DNA from: Welwitschia mirabilis
Taxonomy: Eukaryota > Gnetophyta > Gnetopsida > Welwitschiales
Assembly: GCA_051453625.1 (NCBI GenBank)
Contig: JBOZIK010000001.1
Location: 100,662,324-100,726,323, forward strand
DNA: 64,000 nt
Reading direction: 5' to 3'
A model generated the notes under the pieces. The model was not told the DNA's origin, searched no databases, and was given only the letters and a program-made list of their open reading frames with translations. Shown here in pieces: positions 34,970 to 46,329 of the stretch. Both the position numbers and the translations under genes were made by a program. Within the stretch, counting starts at the first letter, position 1. Each line of letters begins with the position of its first letter.

Positions 34970-35640
34970 TTATCCTTCCATCTATGTTTTAGGAAAGTGA
35001 CAATCCTACTATGGCTGAGGCCTATTTAACCAAGCTTAATATACTCTTTCATACTTGATATCTAAGCCCTAAAGAAAAAGCTACACTTGCTATATTTTAG
35101 TTAGAGATACTTACTAACTAAGCCCCAAAGAAAAATCTATGCTTGCTTAGTTAGAGGATGTTGCAACATTATGATGGAAAATAAAAAATTTAACAAAAGG
35201 ATTGATTGCAAGGTTAAAAGTCCTTGGGATGACTTCATTTGGCTTTTTAAGGCTTCATATGTATATGAATACTATTATTAATTAAAAACCAAGAAATTTT
35301 ATGCCTTGAGACAAGAGAAAATGTCTATTTTTGAATATAAATAAAAGTTTATAGTTTATTACAGTATGTTCCTCATTTGAATCATGATGAAAAAGGTGAA
35401 AGTGAGAAGTTCTTGGATGAACTTAACCCTACTTTCAATCCTAGTAATAATGCCCTCAATTCTTACAAAACCATTACCAAGGCTAAGATTTCACAGAATA
35501 ATTAGCTTGAGAGGAAGCAAATATAAGGGTCATTACATAAGGAGTCAACTTTGTGTCCTTAATTTTATAAGACAAGAGTGGGACTATTTAGAAGACTACT
35601 AGTTTCAAAAGAAATAAGTTTAGCTCTCTAAGGCAAGAAA
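34970..35640 (+). pseudogene. chromovirus gag remnant
   Basis: Pieces in shifting frames: WDDFIWLFKASYVYEYY (about 35226-35275), FYALRQEKMSIFEYK (35300-35342) and, in another frame, HLNHDEKGESEKFLDELNP (35375-35435), the order seen in the Retrotrans_gag domain of plant chromoviruses. Stops are common. A possible zinc-knuckle trace, KAYYSCGDM, is at about 35790-35815. An apparent 72-residue frame (35384-35602) is a shifted reading of this gag. Confidence 0.65.
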
Positions 35641-36019
35641 AGCTAGTTAACTTGCAATATAAGACTTTCAAGATTAACTCCTTTAAGAATACAATTCAAG
35701 AAAATGCATCATCACTAGGCATCTATTGTTTTGGATATGGGGGAATCATCATATTGTTGTTTGTGCTACTCATGAGACATTTCTCCTAAAGGCATATTAT
35801 TCATGTGGTGATATGTGATACTTGGTTAAAGTTTATTTGAGGAGGTTTGACTTTTGTCCTAAGATGAGTAGGATAGGTAGCTTATCAAATTTCAAAAAAA
35901 AGCTTCATTTAATAATGACTCCACAGATTATGGAACCCTAGGCATCTATTATTAGGAGTTTAGATATGATTAAGAATTAATTTATAAATATTCTATTAAA
36001 TTATGGGTTAATTCTTTCC

Positions 36020-36265
36020 TTCATATTCTCCAAATGTAGTAGAATATGTAATTTAAATTGGATATGTTATTAGGTTATTGGATGATAAATCTAGTTGATG
36101 GGTCATATATAAAGGTTTCCAAAGTTATGTACTAGTGTTCTGTTTCCTTAGAAGGAATCACTTGTTATGAAGATCTTATAGTAATCAATTTACTAAGCTT
36201 AAATCTAGTCTTAGGTATAGGCTGGTTAGAATCACAGTAGGCCACTATATTTTGTGAAAATTAGG
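36020..36265 (+). pseudogene. chromovirus protease remnant
   Basis: The frame at 36120-36260 reads VSLEGITCYEDLIVINLLSLNLVLGIGWLE, matching the second half of a chromovirus protease (the LGxxWL motif). The active-site Asp region before it is not readable. Broken by stops. Confidence 0.6.
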
Positions 36266-36379
36266 GGATTTAATTTGTGTTATCATGGTAAGATAAGATC
36301 ATTCATGGGAGCTTGCCTTTTAATTATTCTAATTGGTTGTGGAAAATTTAACTTTTTTGAAAAAGGGAGAAATAAGTCT

Positions 36380-37440
36380 ATTTGGTAATGCTTCATTCTT
36401 TTACTATAAATAAGAAGCCTATAACCTTAGGACTTGTAGTAGAAGAATATTTGAATATGTTTACAGAGTAACTTCCAAGGATGCCTATTAAACAAGATGT
36501 TAAACTTGCAATAGACATCAAATCTAAAGTAGCACCTATGTCTTGAGCTCCTTATCAGATGGATCCCTCTAAATTAGTTGACTTATAAGTACAGCTACAA
36601 AGACTTCTTAATAAAGGATTCATCTATCCTAGCATATCTTCATGGAGAGCCCTCATAGTGTTCATTAAGAAGAAGAATGGATCTTTAAGGCTATGCGTTA
36701 CTTACTGAGAGTTCAATAAGGTAACAATAAGGAATAAATATCCCATGTCATACATCGATGAACTATTTAATCAAGTAAAAGATTCTAAGATCTTCTTAAA
36801 GATTGATCTAAAATTAGGATACTACCAAGTCTACATGCGTGAAGGAGATATTTACAAAATAGATTTTTGTACTCAGTATGGAGATATTCATAGTTCCCTA
36901 GGGTTAGTGACATATTACCAAAGATTTATTGAGAATTTTTCTTGAAAAGTAGCCCCTTTAACTTAACATCTATGAAAGAGTGACAAAATTTGCTAGACTA
37001 ATAAGAGTAAAAAAGCCTTTGATATTAAAAGACACATTATTAAGAATCTTGATCTCATTATGCCAGAGGCAGAAAAGCCATTTGTGGTATTCATGTATAC
37101 ATTAGAAGAAGGTGTAGGCTGTGTTCTTATGCAAAATGATAATGTCATAGCTTATGTATCATGCCAACTAAAGAAGAATAAATGCAATTATCTAGTGCAT
37201 GATTTAGAATTAGCAGCAATTTTACATGCTTTAAGGATTTAAAGACACTATCTATATAGAGAAAAATTTGAAGTGTTTATGCATCACCAGAGTCTAAAAT
37301 ATCTCTATTTCCAAAATGATCTTAATGCCAGACAACATAGATGGATCAAATTCCTTAATGACTATGATTTTAATATCATTTATAAAGAATGATCTTATAA
37401 TAAAGTAGTTGATGCCTTGAGTAGATGACATCAGTTAAAT
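36380..37440 (+). pseudogene. chromovirus RT and RNase H with catalytic RT centre deleted
   Basis: RT N-terminal half is well preserved: APYQMDPSKLVDL (about 36550), [34 protein letters not shown] (36605-36706), YPMSYIDELFNQVKDSKIFLKIDLKLGYYQVYMREGDIYK and TQYG at 36885. It then runs in frame into SSLGLVTYYQRFIENFS (36893-36943), normally over a hundred residues downstream. The missing part includes the palm with the YxDD box. RNase H follows: [19 protein letters not shown] (37078-37134), [59 protein letters not shown]. Stops remain few after 36740. Integrase does not follow; LTR B does. Confidence 0.85.
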
Positions 37441-37454
37441 TTTATGATGTGTTT

Positions 37455-38617
37455 CTACCCTTATAATCTTTATCAATTTTAAAATAATGCACCTAGATTG
37501 TAATCAACATAAACTATAAATAATATAAGTGAATTTCATAAGAAAATATAATTCAATCGATCTTTATTAAATTGATCAAATTGTTTTACATCCACTTACA
37601 AGAAAAATCTCCTCAATGGAGGAATCATAGCCTAACAAGAAGGAAATCTTTCTCCTACTCCAAGATGGATTTCTTTGCCCTTTAATCTTTAATATGTCAT
37701 AAGATTAAGATGTAGAAAAATATGATCAAACTTGGTTTAAAAAGGTCTATTTATGGTTTAGGATTGAAGGTTGATTAGGCCAAAGGATGTGATGTGAAAT
37801 GACTTGACTAAAACTAACTTTTACTATAATAATAATTAAGTTTGTGACAAATAACTGACTATCATCCACCTATGTTGTCTGGGTAACTAAGTAAACAACA
37901 CGTCCAACTGCTTGTGGATGTATAAAAAGTGGTTTTCTAGTGTTTTTTCAAGTGATAGTCATCTTCTTATGTCATCTAGACGACATATGTAGATGGCGGT
38001 CCCAAACTTAGGGCTTTCTTATTTAATTTTCTTGATAGTTGTATCGAGTGTCTTCTAGATGATTATGTGAATGACACCATCATTGTAACTCCATCAAATT
38101 TAATAATCAACCTTGAGTATCATCTTGACTTCTAATATTTTTTCATGATCAACTTCATTCCTTAGTTTTGTTATGACTCATGTTAATGGTCTAGTTAGCC
38201 TTTTGATCATCATCTCATAGGGTATAATAGATAAGTCTTTAATCTTCATAAGAAAGGAATCAAATTCAATAGGAAATATTTCTAACTTATATTCATCATG
38301 AGCCTCTAATATTCTTTAAGAAATCTATCTAAATAACCTAAAATATCCTCAAGTATGCTATTAAATATAACCAGTTTGACCTCATAACAAGACCCTCACT
38401 TAGTCTTATCAGTTCCTAACAAAGTAAGTAGATAAATCTAGGTTGCAATCTAAATTAACAAAGATTAATAATTATTTGAATACATAAATCAAATTCAGAG
38501 ATCTTATCATATGGGTTCTCAATCAATACTAACTAGACATATTGTTCCATGTGAAATGTTGTTAAAGGAAATGTGTTATTTGGTATGTCATCTGAATGAT
38601 AGGACAAATTCTAGATA
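37455..38617 (-). repeat. gypsy LTR and 3' internal remnant, copy B
   Basis: LTR part 37455-38389 aligns with A from 33269 on and with C from 52748 on; the first ~350 bases of the LTR are missing. It ends cctcataaca and is followed by the purine tract (on - aagtgagggtct) and ~220 bases of 3' internal sequence that also match A. Between A and B the match continues without a break into the following 440-bp LTR. Confidence 0.75.
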
Positions 38618-39061
38618 TGTTAAGCAAAATTTATTATCTTTGTAACATTTCTAATATTATATTTTATGTTGGCTTCACTTTCATATTAAAAGAAGGTTTC
38701 TATTTTAAGATTGTCCTTGGGGGTATTAGGTAGAAATGGAACATGTATCAAGAGAGGAATCATACCCTCTTTAGAGTTTTGACTTAGAGCCATAATTAGC
38801 TGTAATTCTTAACCTATTTAATGGTAATGTGGGGGTTTTTTGTAAGAGAGAGTTGAGAGAGCTCTATGAGGCATTCTTTCCTGCAGCTTGTTGTTAGCTT
38901 AAAGCCTGATCTATGATTGTAATCTTTGAAGAAGATAATAAAGATCTACATTGCTTTCCCATGGTTTTGCCCCTTATTGGTGTTTTTCATATCAATCGTT
39001 GTGTCTTTGTCTTCTCTTGCTGGTTTTTTTAATTTGTTTGCTATTGAGTATTTTCATAACA
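38618..39061 (+). repeat. LTR-like 444-bp sequence before a tRNA-Met PBS, copy B
   Basis: tgttaagcaaaatttatt to ttttcataaca; matches 34480-34919 along its length (roughly one difference in six). Better preserved than A at the end, with an intact PBS. Confidence 0.55.
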
Positions 39062-39077
39062 CTTGGTATCAGAGCAC
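39062..39077 (+). promoter_or_regulatory. Initiator-tRNA-Met primer-binding site, copy B
   Basis: cttggtatcagagcac: an exact tggtatcagagc, the classical plant retroelement PBS complementary to initiator methionine tRNA. The leader continues to about 39130 (matching 34936-34990) and then changes into integrase. Confidence 0.85.
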
Positions 39078-39129
39078 TAAGTTTGGAGCTCACACACTTT
39101 GATGATAAGCTTTTTGTCCACCCATCTCA

Positions 39130-39735
39130 GTATCTTTCTTTAGAATAATTTTCTTACAATAGCAGTTTTCAAGCCTTCATTAGAATGCTTCTTTTGAAGC
39201 TCTGTATGGTAGGCCATATCTAACTCCAACTTCTTAGAATGCTAAAGAAGATCTATGCATACCAAATGAGATTAGCTCTTGAATTTGTAGTTAAGAATCA
39301 TGTATTTATAAAAGTTTTATCGGTTATAGGGATTTATAGAGGGGTTAGCAAGACTAGGTTGTCACCTTGTTTTATAGGATCCTATGAGATTCTAGAAAGA
39401 ATCGGCCCCATGTCTTATTTTTTGACTCTTCCCTTAGCTATGAAACGTATTCATAATGTATTTCATGTGTCTATGCTATAAAAGTATGTTTTTGATCCCT
39501 TTCATGTGATTTCCTTAGATACTATTCAATTGGCAATTGATTACTTGTACCCCGAGAGTTCAGAATGTATCCTCAAGTGGAAGACAAGGCTCCTACAAAT
39601 GAGAAGTGTGGCCCAAGTAAAAGTGCTATGGAAACATTATTCTATGGCTGAGGTAACATAGGAGTCTGAAGATGACATGTTAAAAAACTATTCTTTTTGT
39701 TTGAACATTAGTTTGTACAAGGAAATTCCTTAAAG
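39130..39735 (+). pseudogene. chromovirus integrase C-terminal part
   Basis: Begins within the core's C-terminal side (on + AVFKPSLECFF..., then GRPYLTPTS in another frame) and continues in an open 80-residue stretch (39239-39481): NHVFIKVLSVIGIYRG, LSPCFIGSYEILERIGPMSYFLTLP, IHNVFHVSML, ending with a stop, then KYVFDPFHVI and VKVLWKHYSMAEVT. This is the GPY/F-type C-terminus plus the region leading to a chromodomain in Tekay/Del-like chromoviruses. The zinc finger and most of the DDE core are missing. Confidence 0.8.
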
Positions 39736-40700
39736 GGAAGAATGAAATACCCCCTTTTTTTTTTTTTTTTTGACATGCTAGTTATCCATGTAAAAGTCCT
39801 ATGTATGTATTGGTCTTGCTACTATGTACTCTTCTTTTCCATATTAAAACTTTGTTATGGATAAGAATCTATTTGTTAAGACTTTTAAAGTGTGTGTACG
39901 TATTAGAAGGATAATCTTAGAAAAAGGATATGATTTTCAATGCTCTATATTTTCATTAATTAAGTTAACATAACATAAGCTTTGCAAGTTATATTAAAAC
40001 TTTTAATTATGGGATCTGAAAACCATATTAAAGCTATCAANNNNNNNNNNGCTCTCAATTATGGGGAAGTGATTAAATGAGTATTAAGGATTTAACATGT
40101 TGGCCCTAGAGTCTAGTGGTACCCATTCTTTTAATAGTACGACCATTCTCACTTGCACTTAACAATTGAACCTATATCTACCATGGCCATTTCCCATAAT
40201 TTCTTTTGTCTTATAATCTAAGAAAAAAAAAAATTTCTCAAAGGGTCTAGACCTATCTGTTAGTGTAATATCTTAAGAAGCAATCTTTGAAATGGTTTTA
40301 TTGTGATAATGAAGTTTGTCTTAGGAACCTGTTTAACAGCTGTAAGTCATGCAATATGTTCATTTTATTTAAATTGAGTCCTTTAAAGAAAGGTGGCAGC
40401 ATGCATGAGAAATTAATGCATGCCACAAGCTGTCCATTGGTTAATACCACTTGGCAGCTTGATAATTTTGAGGAGGAAAACCTTAAGACTTAATAAAAGA
40501 AAAAGGGGCCTTGTGAAAGAGGAGAGTTGTTTCATTCTGCATGGGAAAAATGTGGCTAAAATCTGACTAGGAGAATCCAGGAAGGTGGGAGATAGCCAAG
40601 GAAGGAGGAAGTCTCTGCATATTATAGCTGTAAGTGGATCCATAATAATCCTAACTAGATATATACCTTATCTTGCTTTTGAAGTGCTGAAAGGTAGCAT
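39736..40700 (+). other. Polypurine tract and possible chromovirus 3' LTR start
   Basis: ttaaagggaaga (39730-39741) just after integrase looks like a polypurine tract. tgaaatacccccttt (39743) would then be the LTR start, followed by a T run (39765-39781). It does not match the 440-bp LTR A/B, so either the LTR is long and its start differs from the part seen in A/B, or integrase and gag-RT come from different elements. 10-N gap at 40041-40050. No gene seen to 40700. Confidence 0.45.
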
Positions 40701-41106
40701 TATTTTGAAAAATTGATAAGTAATTATGTTATTAGCTTGTAAATTATTCTGCTTAGAATTGTTAAGAAAAGCATTCTTACATGTACTTACGGTTCATATA
40801 GTGTAAGAATTTAAGAACATGTGTTTTCACTGTAAGGAAATTTTTAGACAATGATAAGGATGGGCCAATCATCTTGGGATCTTGTAAATAATTTAGTTAT
40901 ACATTATAGTAGTGAAACGCTAAAGAATGTAAGAAGAACTATAATTTAGCTATCCATGAAGTAGACATCGTTAGTATACTGGAAATTCAGGAATCATGAA
41001 TATATGGAGATATGAGAAAATTATAGAGGGAATAACAACGGCATCACAACAATTGCATACAGTGTGCATTTTACTTCGGAATAAATTTTACAATGGAAGG
41101 GGAAAT

Positions 41107-41214
41107 TTCTGCAAAACAATGAACCTCTGCAAACCCATGAACTTCTGCAAAACAATGAACCTCTGCAAAACCACGAACTTCTGCAAAACCATGAACCTCT
41201 GCAAGATAATGAAC
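41107..41214 (+). repeat. 18-bp minisatellite, six units
   Basis: Six perfect-length 18-bp units alternating ttctgcaaaacaatgaac and ctctgcaaaaccatgaac, so a 36-bp higher-order unit three times. Because 18 is a multiple of three, the + frame (40996-41292, 98 codons) reads repeated hexapeptides such as CKTMNL and CKTMNF. I regard the frame as incidental unless transcription is shown. Confidence 0.9.
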
Positions 41215-41399
41215 CTTTTCAAATTAATGACTACAAATAAATACAGACACAGTAAGCCATTTCTTAATCCAATGATTGCGAGAGAAAACTGAGGTAGAGA
41301 CCCACCTGTGGTACCGTTTCTAGCCTGCAACTCTACAAAGAAATTGCATAATGTTTCTCTTCTTGCATCACTGTTTGTTTTCACAAGTGAGTGTAATTA

Positions 41400-41890
41400 G
41401 CCGCTACCATCAAATGATAACATCGTGTTTCTTGTTTTAGGCGTTACGTCGCTGTGTGAATCTTCCAGAATGTTGCTGTGTTGCGAAAAATATGCACTAA
41501 AGGGCACTGTGTTACAGGCCGATAGTGTTGGAATTCCGACACCGGAGGAAGCGACAAGTGGCGGCAAGGACAAGCGACCTTGCAGCTGCAGGGTCGAACG
41601 CTGTGTGCGCAGGCTAGATGTGCTACGGTCTTTACTGCATTGCCTCCGCAATGGTAGGTGGACGCCTTTACTCTGCAGTGACCTATGCGCTGATGGAGGC
41701 CGATAGGCGGACGCCTGGGTGAGGAGTCTGAAGGAGAGAAACAGAGGTGCAAACGGGAGGAAGGGCCTATGTGAAGAACAATTGCCATGCAGATGGGTTG
41801 AGCCGGAACTTTTCAAGGAGAGAGAGAGGTGGATGAAGTTTGCAGGGACAGACTGCCTGCCAGACAGGTGGAAGACGTGCACTTAACATT
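41400..41890. other. GC-rich island without recognised gene
   Basis: Clearly richer in G and C than all surrounding DNA, with many CpG sites (gttacgtcgctg, cgacaccggag, ggcggacgcctg). Open frames exist on both strands (+ 41425-41706, 93 codons; - 41882-41397, 161 codons, Ser/Pro/Leu/Arg-rich), but none has a domain I recognise, and frames stay open easily in GC-rich DNA. It may be part of a younger, long chromovirus LTR, a captured host fragment, or a promoter-like piece. Confidence 0.5.
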
Positions 41891-44199
41891 GGGGAATGGA
41901 GTTAAGATTAAGTTTTTTTCCTCTTTTTCAAATTTGGATTATTATAGTACATAATAATAGCCTTGATGACATCATTTAGTTATAAATGGTAAATAAAAGG
42001 AAACGCAAAAAAAAAAATATTAAAAAAGAGAAATAATATATATATATATATATATATAAAACAAACACCATATATACATAAATATCGAATACTTAGAATA
42101 GGCTAAATTATAGAACATTAGTTAGGGCAAGGGTAGATAGTGGTATAGGGAGTTAAGTAAGGAGGAAAAAGATAAATCTTATGAACTTCACATTTTCCTT
42201 GAACTCTAGTCTTAAATCTGAGTAAAAGATACATATGTTACTATTACAAGATATGGTTCAAGAACGTTTAAGGGCAAAATTAAATAATAAGGTTCATGAA
42301 TATAACTAAGGTAAGAATAATTAATAAGAGGTTGATTAAGGAAATTCCCCTTTTATTAGATAATGAAAGTAATTTTTCTAAAGGAAACACCTAAATAGTT
42401 TAACCTTTAGCTACTTAACTAAAGAACTAACACATGTATTTCTACTGAACTAAAGAACTAACACATGTAACGTATATTACAGGTATGTAATGCAATGGTG
42501 GTTAACTAATCTTGATAACTTCTTGTAAACTACTTGTATAATTCATCTTCCTTCCATTAGATTTTGGCTAGTATAAAGCCATATGGGTTAATGCCCATCA
42601 AACATTTTTAAGATATAAATTATTAATTTGCCAGACTTTCATGAGATTCTATGATGATATATTGGATAGTATATTTAGAATAGTATTAGATATGTATATG
42701 CTATTGTTCTTTCCATGAATTGTATTTTTGTAATTGTTTGCTTAGATCCTTGAGTGGTCACACCCTTCAGTGGTAGGCAAGCATATAGATTTGGTAATTA
42801 TTTTAGCATACATCTTCTATATGTTTACTGTGTATTGAGTTATAAGAAGAACAATATAGCATGAAGCAGCCTTTGATAAAGGCATGTGTATGGAATATAT
42901 GGTTGGAGATTGAATTTCATGGCTAAGAGTCACGTTTTACCTAAATAAGGGTGCATTTCATTTAGGAGCATAGGGTCAATTTATGATGTGCATGACATGA
43001 ACAGACGATTGGTGGGAGATTAACTACATGATAGATAGGTCAAATTTTGCCTAATGGCCGATGGACCCCATGAACGAGGCAATTATATAGTTGATCTATA
43101 GAGGGTGGTATGATATACGTGGATGATCTTCATGACAAGGAGTCATGCGGTTGCCTAGTGGATGGCATGCCCAGATAATAGCACTATAAGATCAATCCAC
43201 TTGGCCCATATGGGATCGAACTAGCTTTTATACTTGAGAGGTCATGATCCCAATAGTACTAGTTGATAGATGATTGAATTGGAGCTCCAAAGGTCACTTG
43301 TATTACATATTTCCTATATTTTATTTATAGCTATATTTACAAATATGATATGGTATTGTTTTGTAAATTTTGGTGTTTTCATGATGTCATCCAATCTAGC
43401 ATTTTGTTTGGCTACTTGTTCAATTCCACAGATCATCTGGACTTATCATACATTCATATGTATTGACAATAACAAAGATATGATCCAAAATAGAACTATG
43501 TGAGGTCTGGTTCCCTTAGATAAGGATACATAGCTGTGGTTACTTACTGTAGATCAACCAACCACTCAACTGAACCTTGATTAATACATCTTTTTCCACA
43601 TGCACGCTTAATCAATGTCTGACATACTGACTATATTCTTTATGATATGATATTTTAGATTATAAAAGACCTTATGTTTCTTATGAAAAAGTGGAAATCC
43701 TAGAGTGATGTGAAAACAAAAATGTGGCTTAAATACCATGTCTTGCCTAGTCTTGTTGAGATTTAAAACCTAGGAAAATCTCAAAGTGAGGAAATTAGTT
43801 TCACCTGAAAAGAGTTCTTATTAGCTTAAGCTAATCATTGGCAAGAGATCTTTGAGTTAAAGCAATAACTTTGTACATCATCGTTACCATTTCCAGTAAA
43901 GCCCAAGTGTACTTATAAGTAGGCTTATAAAACAAATGTGAAACCATTTAATGAAATATTACTAGATGAGTTTGAAAAGCAAAATAAGATTCTGCATTAG
44001 ACAATTTCCTAGTATGAAGCCTAGATCTAAGATATGAAAACTAGTTTCAAGAGCATCGCAAACTATAGTTTATCCTTGTGTAAATGTATTAAATAGTCCT
44101 TGGGTTTTCCTTTACTAAATAAGTAAATGATAGCAAGTTATATATACAGGCATTACTGTGCTATCTTTACATAGCAATACCTAGTGTCCTATTTAGAAG
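41891..44199. other. Unassigned region, possibly long LTR
   Basis: (TA)n microsatellite at 42035-42058. A 31-base phrase (aactaaagaactaacacatg) occurs twice at 42417-42469. 42700-43270 has more balanced composition (e.g. ggtcacacccttcagtgg, gtcatgcggttgcctagtgg), and ctgtggttacttactg at 43533 resembles phrases I associate with long chromovirus LTRs. No coding homology. Confidence 0.35.
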
Positions 44200-46329
44200 G
44201 GTTGTCGATGATGATCTTTTGTATAAAATAAAGGATGAAAAGGAGAAAAGATGAGTTTTATGAAATTTTATATAACGAGTAAGCCTAAAATAATGGTAAA
44301 AAGAAAAGTGCCTAAATCAAAAACTAAACCTAGTAGAAACATAAAGCTCACCTTGTTTATTATTTTGACTATAAGAATGATTATGTTTTACTAAATGAGG
44401 TGAGAGACATATGAATTTCAAAGTTAAAATCTAGTTATATCTTATAAAGTGAACAAAATCATTTTTCTCATTCATGGTGAAATACGAATCCATTTGAATC
44501 AAAATAACTAATGCTAAACACTAATGGTTCTGCATGAAAGCAACACTCAAAAAAAGATTGAGAAATAAGAGAAATAAGTGAAAATTAAGCATAAAAAATA
44601 AAACACACCTCATTTCATGAAAATTTGTTAAAATCTAATGTTTGGAGAGCAGATCTTATTGGAAAATAGCATGTGGATGTTGATGGTTGACATAGCAATG
44701 ATCTCATGGCTCAAAAATAGACTAAAACAATAGAAATAAAGTTAAAATTGTGGTTTTGGGTTATGCTATCATCTACCATGTCATTCAGCACATCAACTAG
44801 ATGATATTCCTTGCATAACTAGTAGAAATAAGAGTGATGAACAATAAATATCATCTACTTTATCAACCAAACAATCATGTAGATGATAGACATTTTAAAA
44901 TGATTACAAAATTTTAGAGTAAGATGGGATAGGTAGGATTAAAATGAAAGTAAAAATGTCCTAAAAATGCTTCAATACATTTAACAGATGGAAAGTAATA
45001 AGGTAGGAGCAATTACAAGAATGCAATAATGAGTAAGTAATAAGGTAGGAGTAATTACAAGAATGCAATAATGAGTTTGAAGTGAGGAGTGAGCATGTAA
45101 ACAAGATATGAGAGAGATATTAATTTGAGAATAGTAAATTGGCCATGAGAATAGTAAATGTGCTTATAATGAATCATCCTGCCATGATTTCATCAATGTT
45201 TGAGGAGTGAATATATTAAATGTATCTTTAATAACAAAAAAAACTACAAAATGATAAAGTCCTAGTGGTTGAATTTGGATGGAAGTATTAAGTAAATTTA
45301 TTTAAAATATAAACATACAAACTAAAGAAATAAAAAAGGGAATGAACAAAATGGAACACATAGAATATTAACTAAATTGCCATAAATTTTTAATTTGGTA
45401 AGATTCCTTAGCAAAAATCATAAAGCCACTTGATGTAGAAATGTGTGATACAATGTAAGAATATCATAGTTTATCATTTAATAAAGCAGTAAAAGTACCA
45501 ACATCCAAGGATTATTTTGCAAAGTATTAATTAATGATTGGACTATAATCCAATCCATCTTTAGTTATAGCAAGCATAGTAATTTTAATAAAACATTATC
45601 CAATGATTAATATACTAAAAGGCTATCAAGGGTTTTACCTTAGAGTAATGGAAAATCAAGTAAGGTATTAGAAAAAAAAAACACCTTTTAGCATGATGAG
45701 GGAAGTGCAACCACTACCAAGAGAGTATGAATTTGTAAGAAAAGCTAGATCATGACTAAATAACCCTCTGGTGGAGTTTTTATAACTACCATATCACACA
45801 GCTAAGGCCCCTTTTAAGAAAATTTGCATTAGTGCACTTGTAGTAGGACATCATGGTATATGTTGTAATAGAGTTTAGTCTTTTATTTTTATTTTATTCC
45901 CTCTTTTCTTTTGTTGATTTTTATTAAACTTAGAATTTCATTTTTGAAAGCATTAATTGCTCGATGAAATAACAAAGCACTTAGTTGTTAAAACTCTGAT
46001 TAATATAATTGATCTTTAGATAAATTAATCAAGGATATTGGTGTAATAGACATGGGAATGTCTAAAGATTGGCTGAATTCATTATTTACACTTTGATCTC
46101 CAAAGTGAGAGATTACTTAATCATGATTAAACATATGATCTTTAAACTTGAATCAAGTTAAAGATGATCAAGTGATTGTATAATTAAAATTAGAACATGA
46201 AATAAGAGAAAATTTAGATGATGGTAAAGGGAAGACCGTCCTCTTCATTAAGGGAATGTTATAAGTTCAATGATTCTACCATGTTTAAGAAATAAGTATA
46301 ATCATCAGAGGACATATAAATTTTAAGCC
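44200..46329 (-). other. 3' non-coding region of G3
   Basis: No gene. 45690-45850 (catgatgagggaagtgcaac..., tagtaggacatcatgg) matches 22930-23225 of G2. At 44764-44890 motifs tatcatctaccatgtcattc and catgtagatgatag echo those in LTRs A, B and C. The lower border is a judgement. Confidence 0.55.
44993..45076. repeat. 42-bp tandem duplication
   Basis: Two 42-bp units beginning aagtaataaggtaggag (44993-45034, 45035-45076) with one difference, much less than the divergence of surrounding element copies, so a recent event or an assembly effect. Confidence 0.9.

Noticed and set aside
41107-41214. CRISPR-like array
   Set aside because: Units are contiguous 18-mers without spacers, in a plant retroelement context: a minisatellite.
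41397-41882. 161-residue minus-strand protein, Ser/Pro/Leu rich
   Set aside because: GC-rich DNA keeps frames open by chance; overlapping frames exist on both strands and no domain is visible. Kept only as a GC-rich island.
42035-42058. (TA)n run as origin or promoter
   Set aside because: Simple microsatellite; nothing nearby supports regulation.
39743-43700. A complete long 3' LTR of the chromovirus
   Set aside because: The start is plausible, but I could not find the matching end or any alignment with the A/B LTR, so only the start is listed with low confidence.
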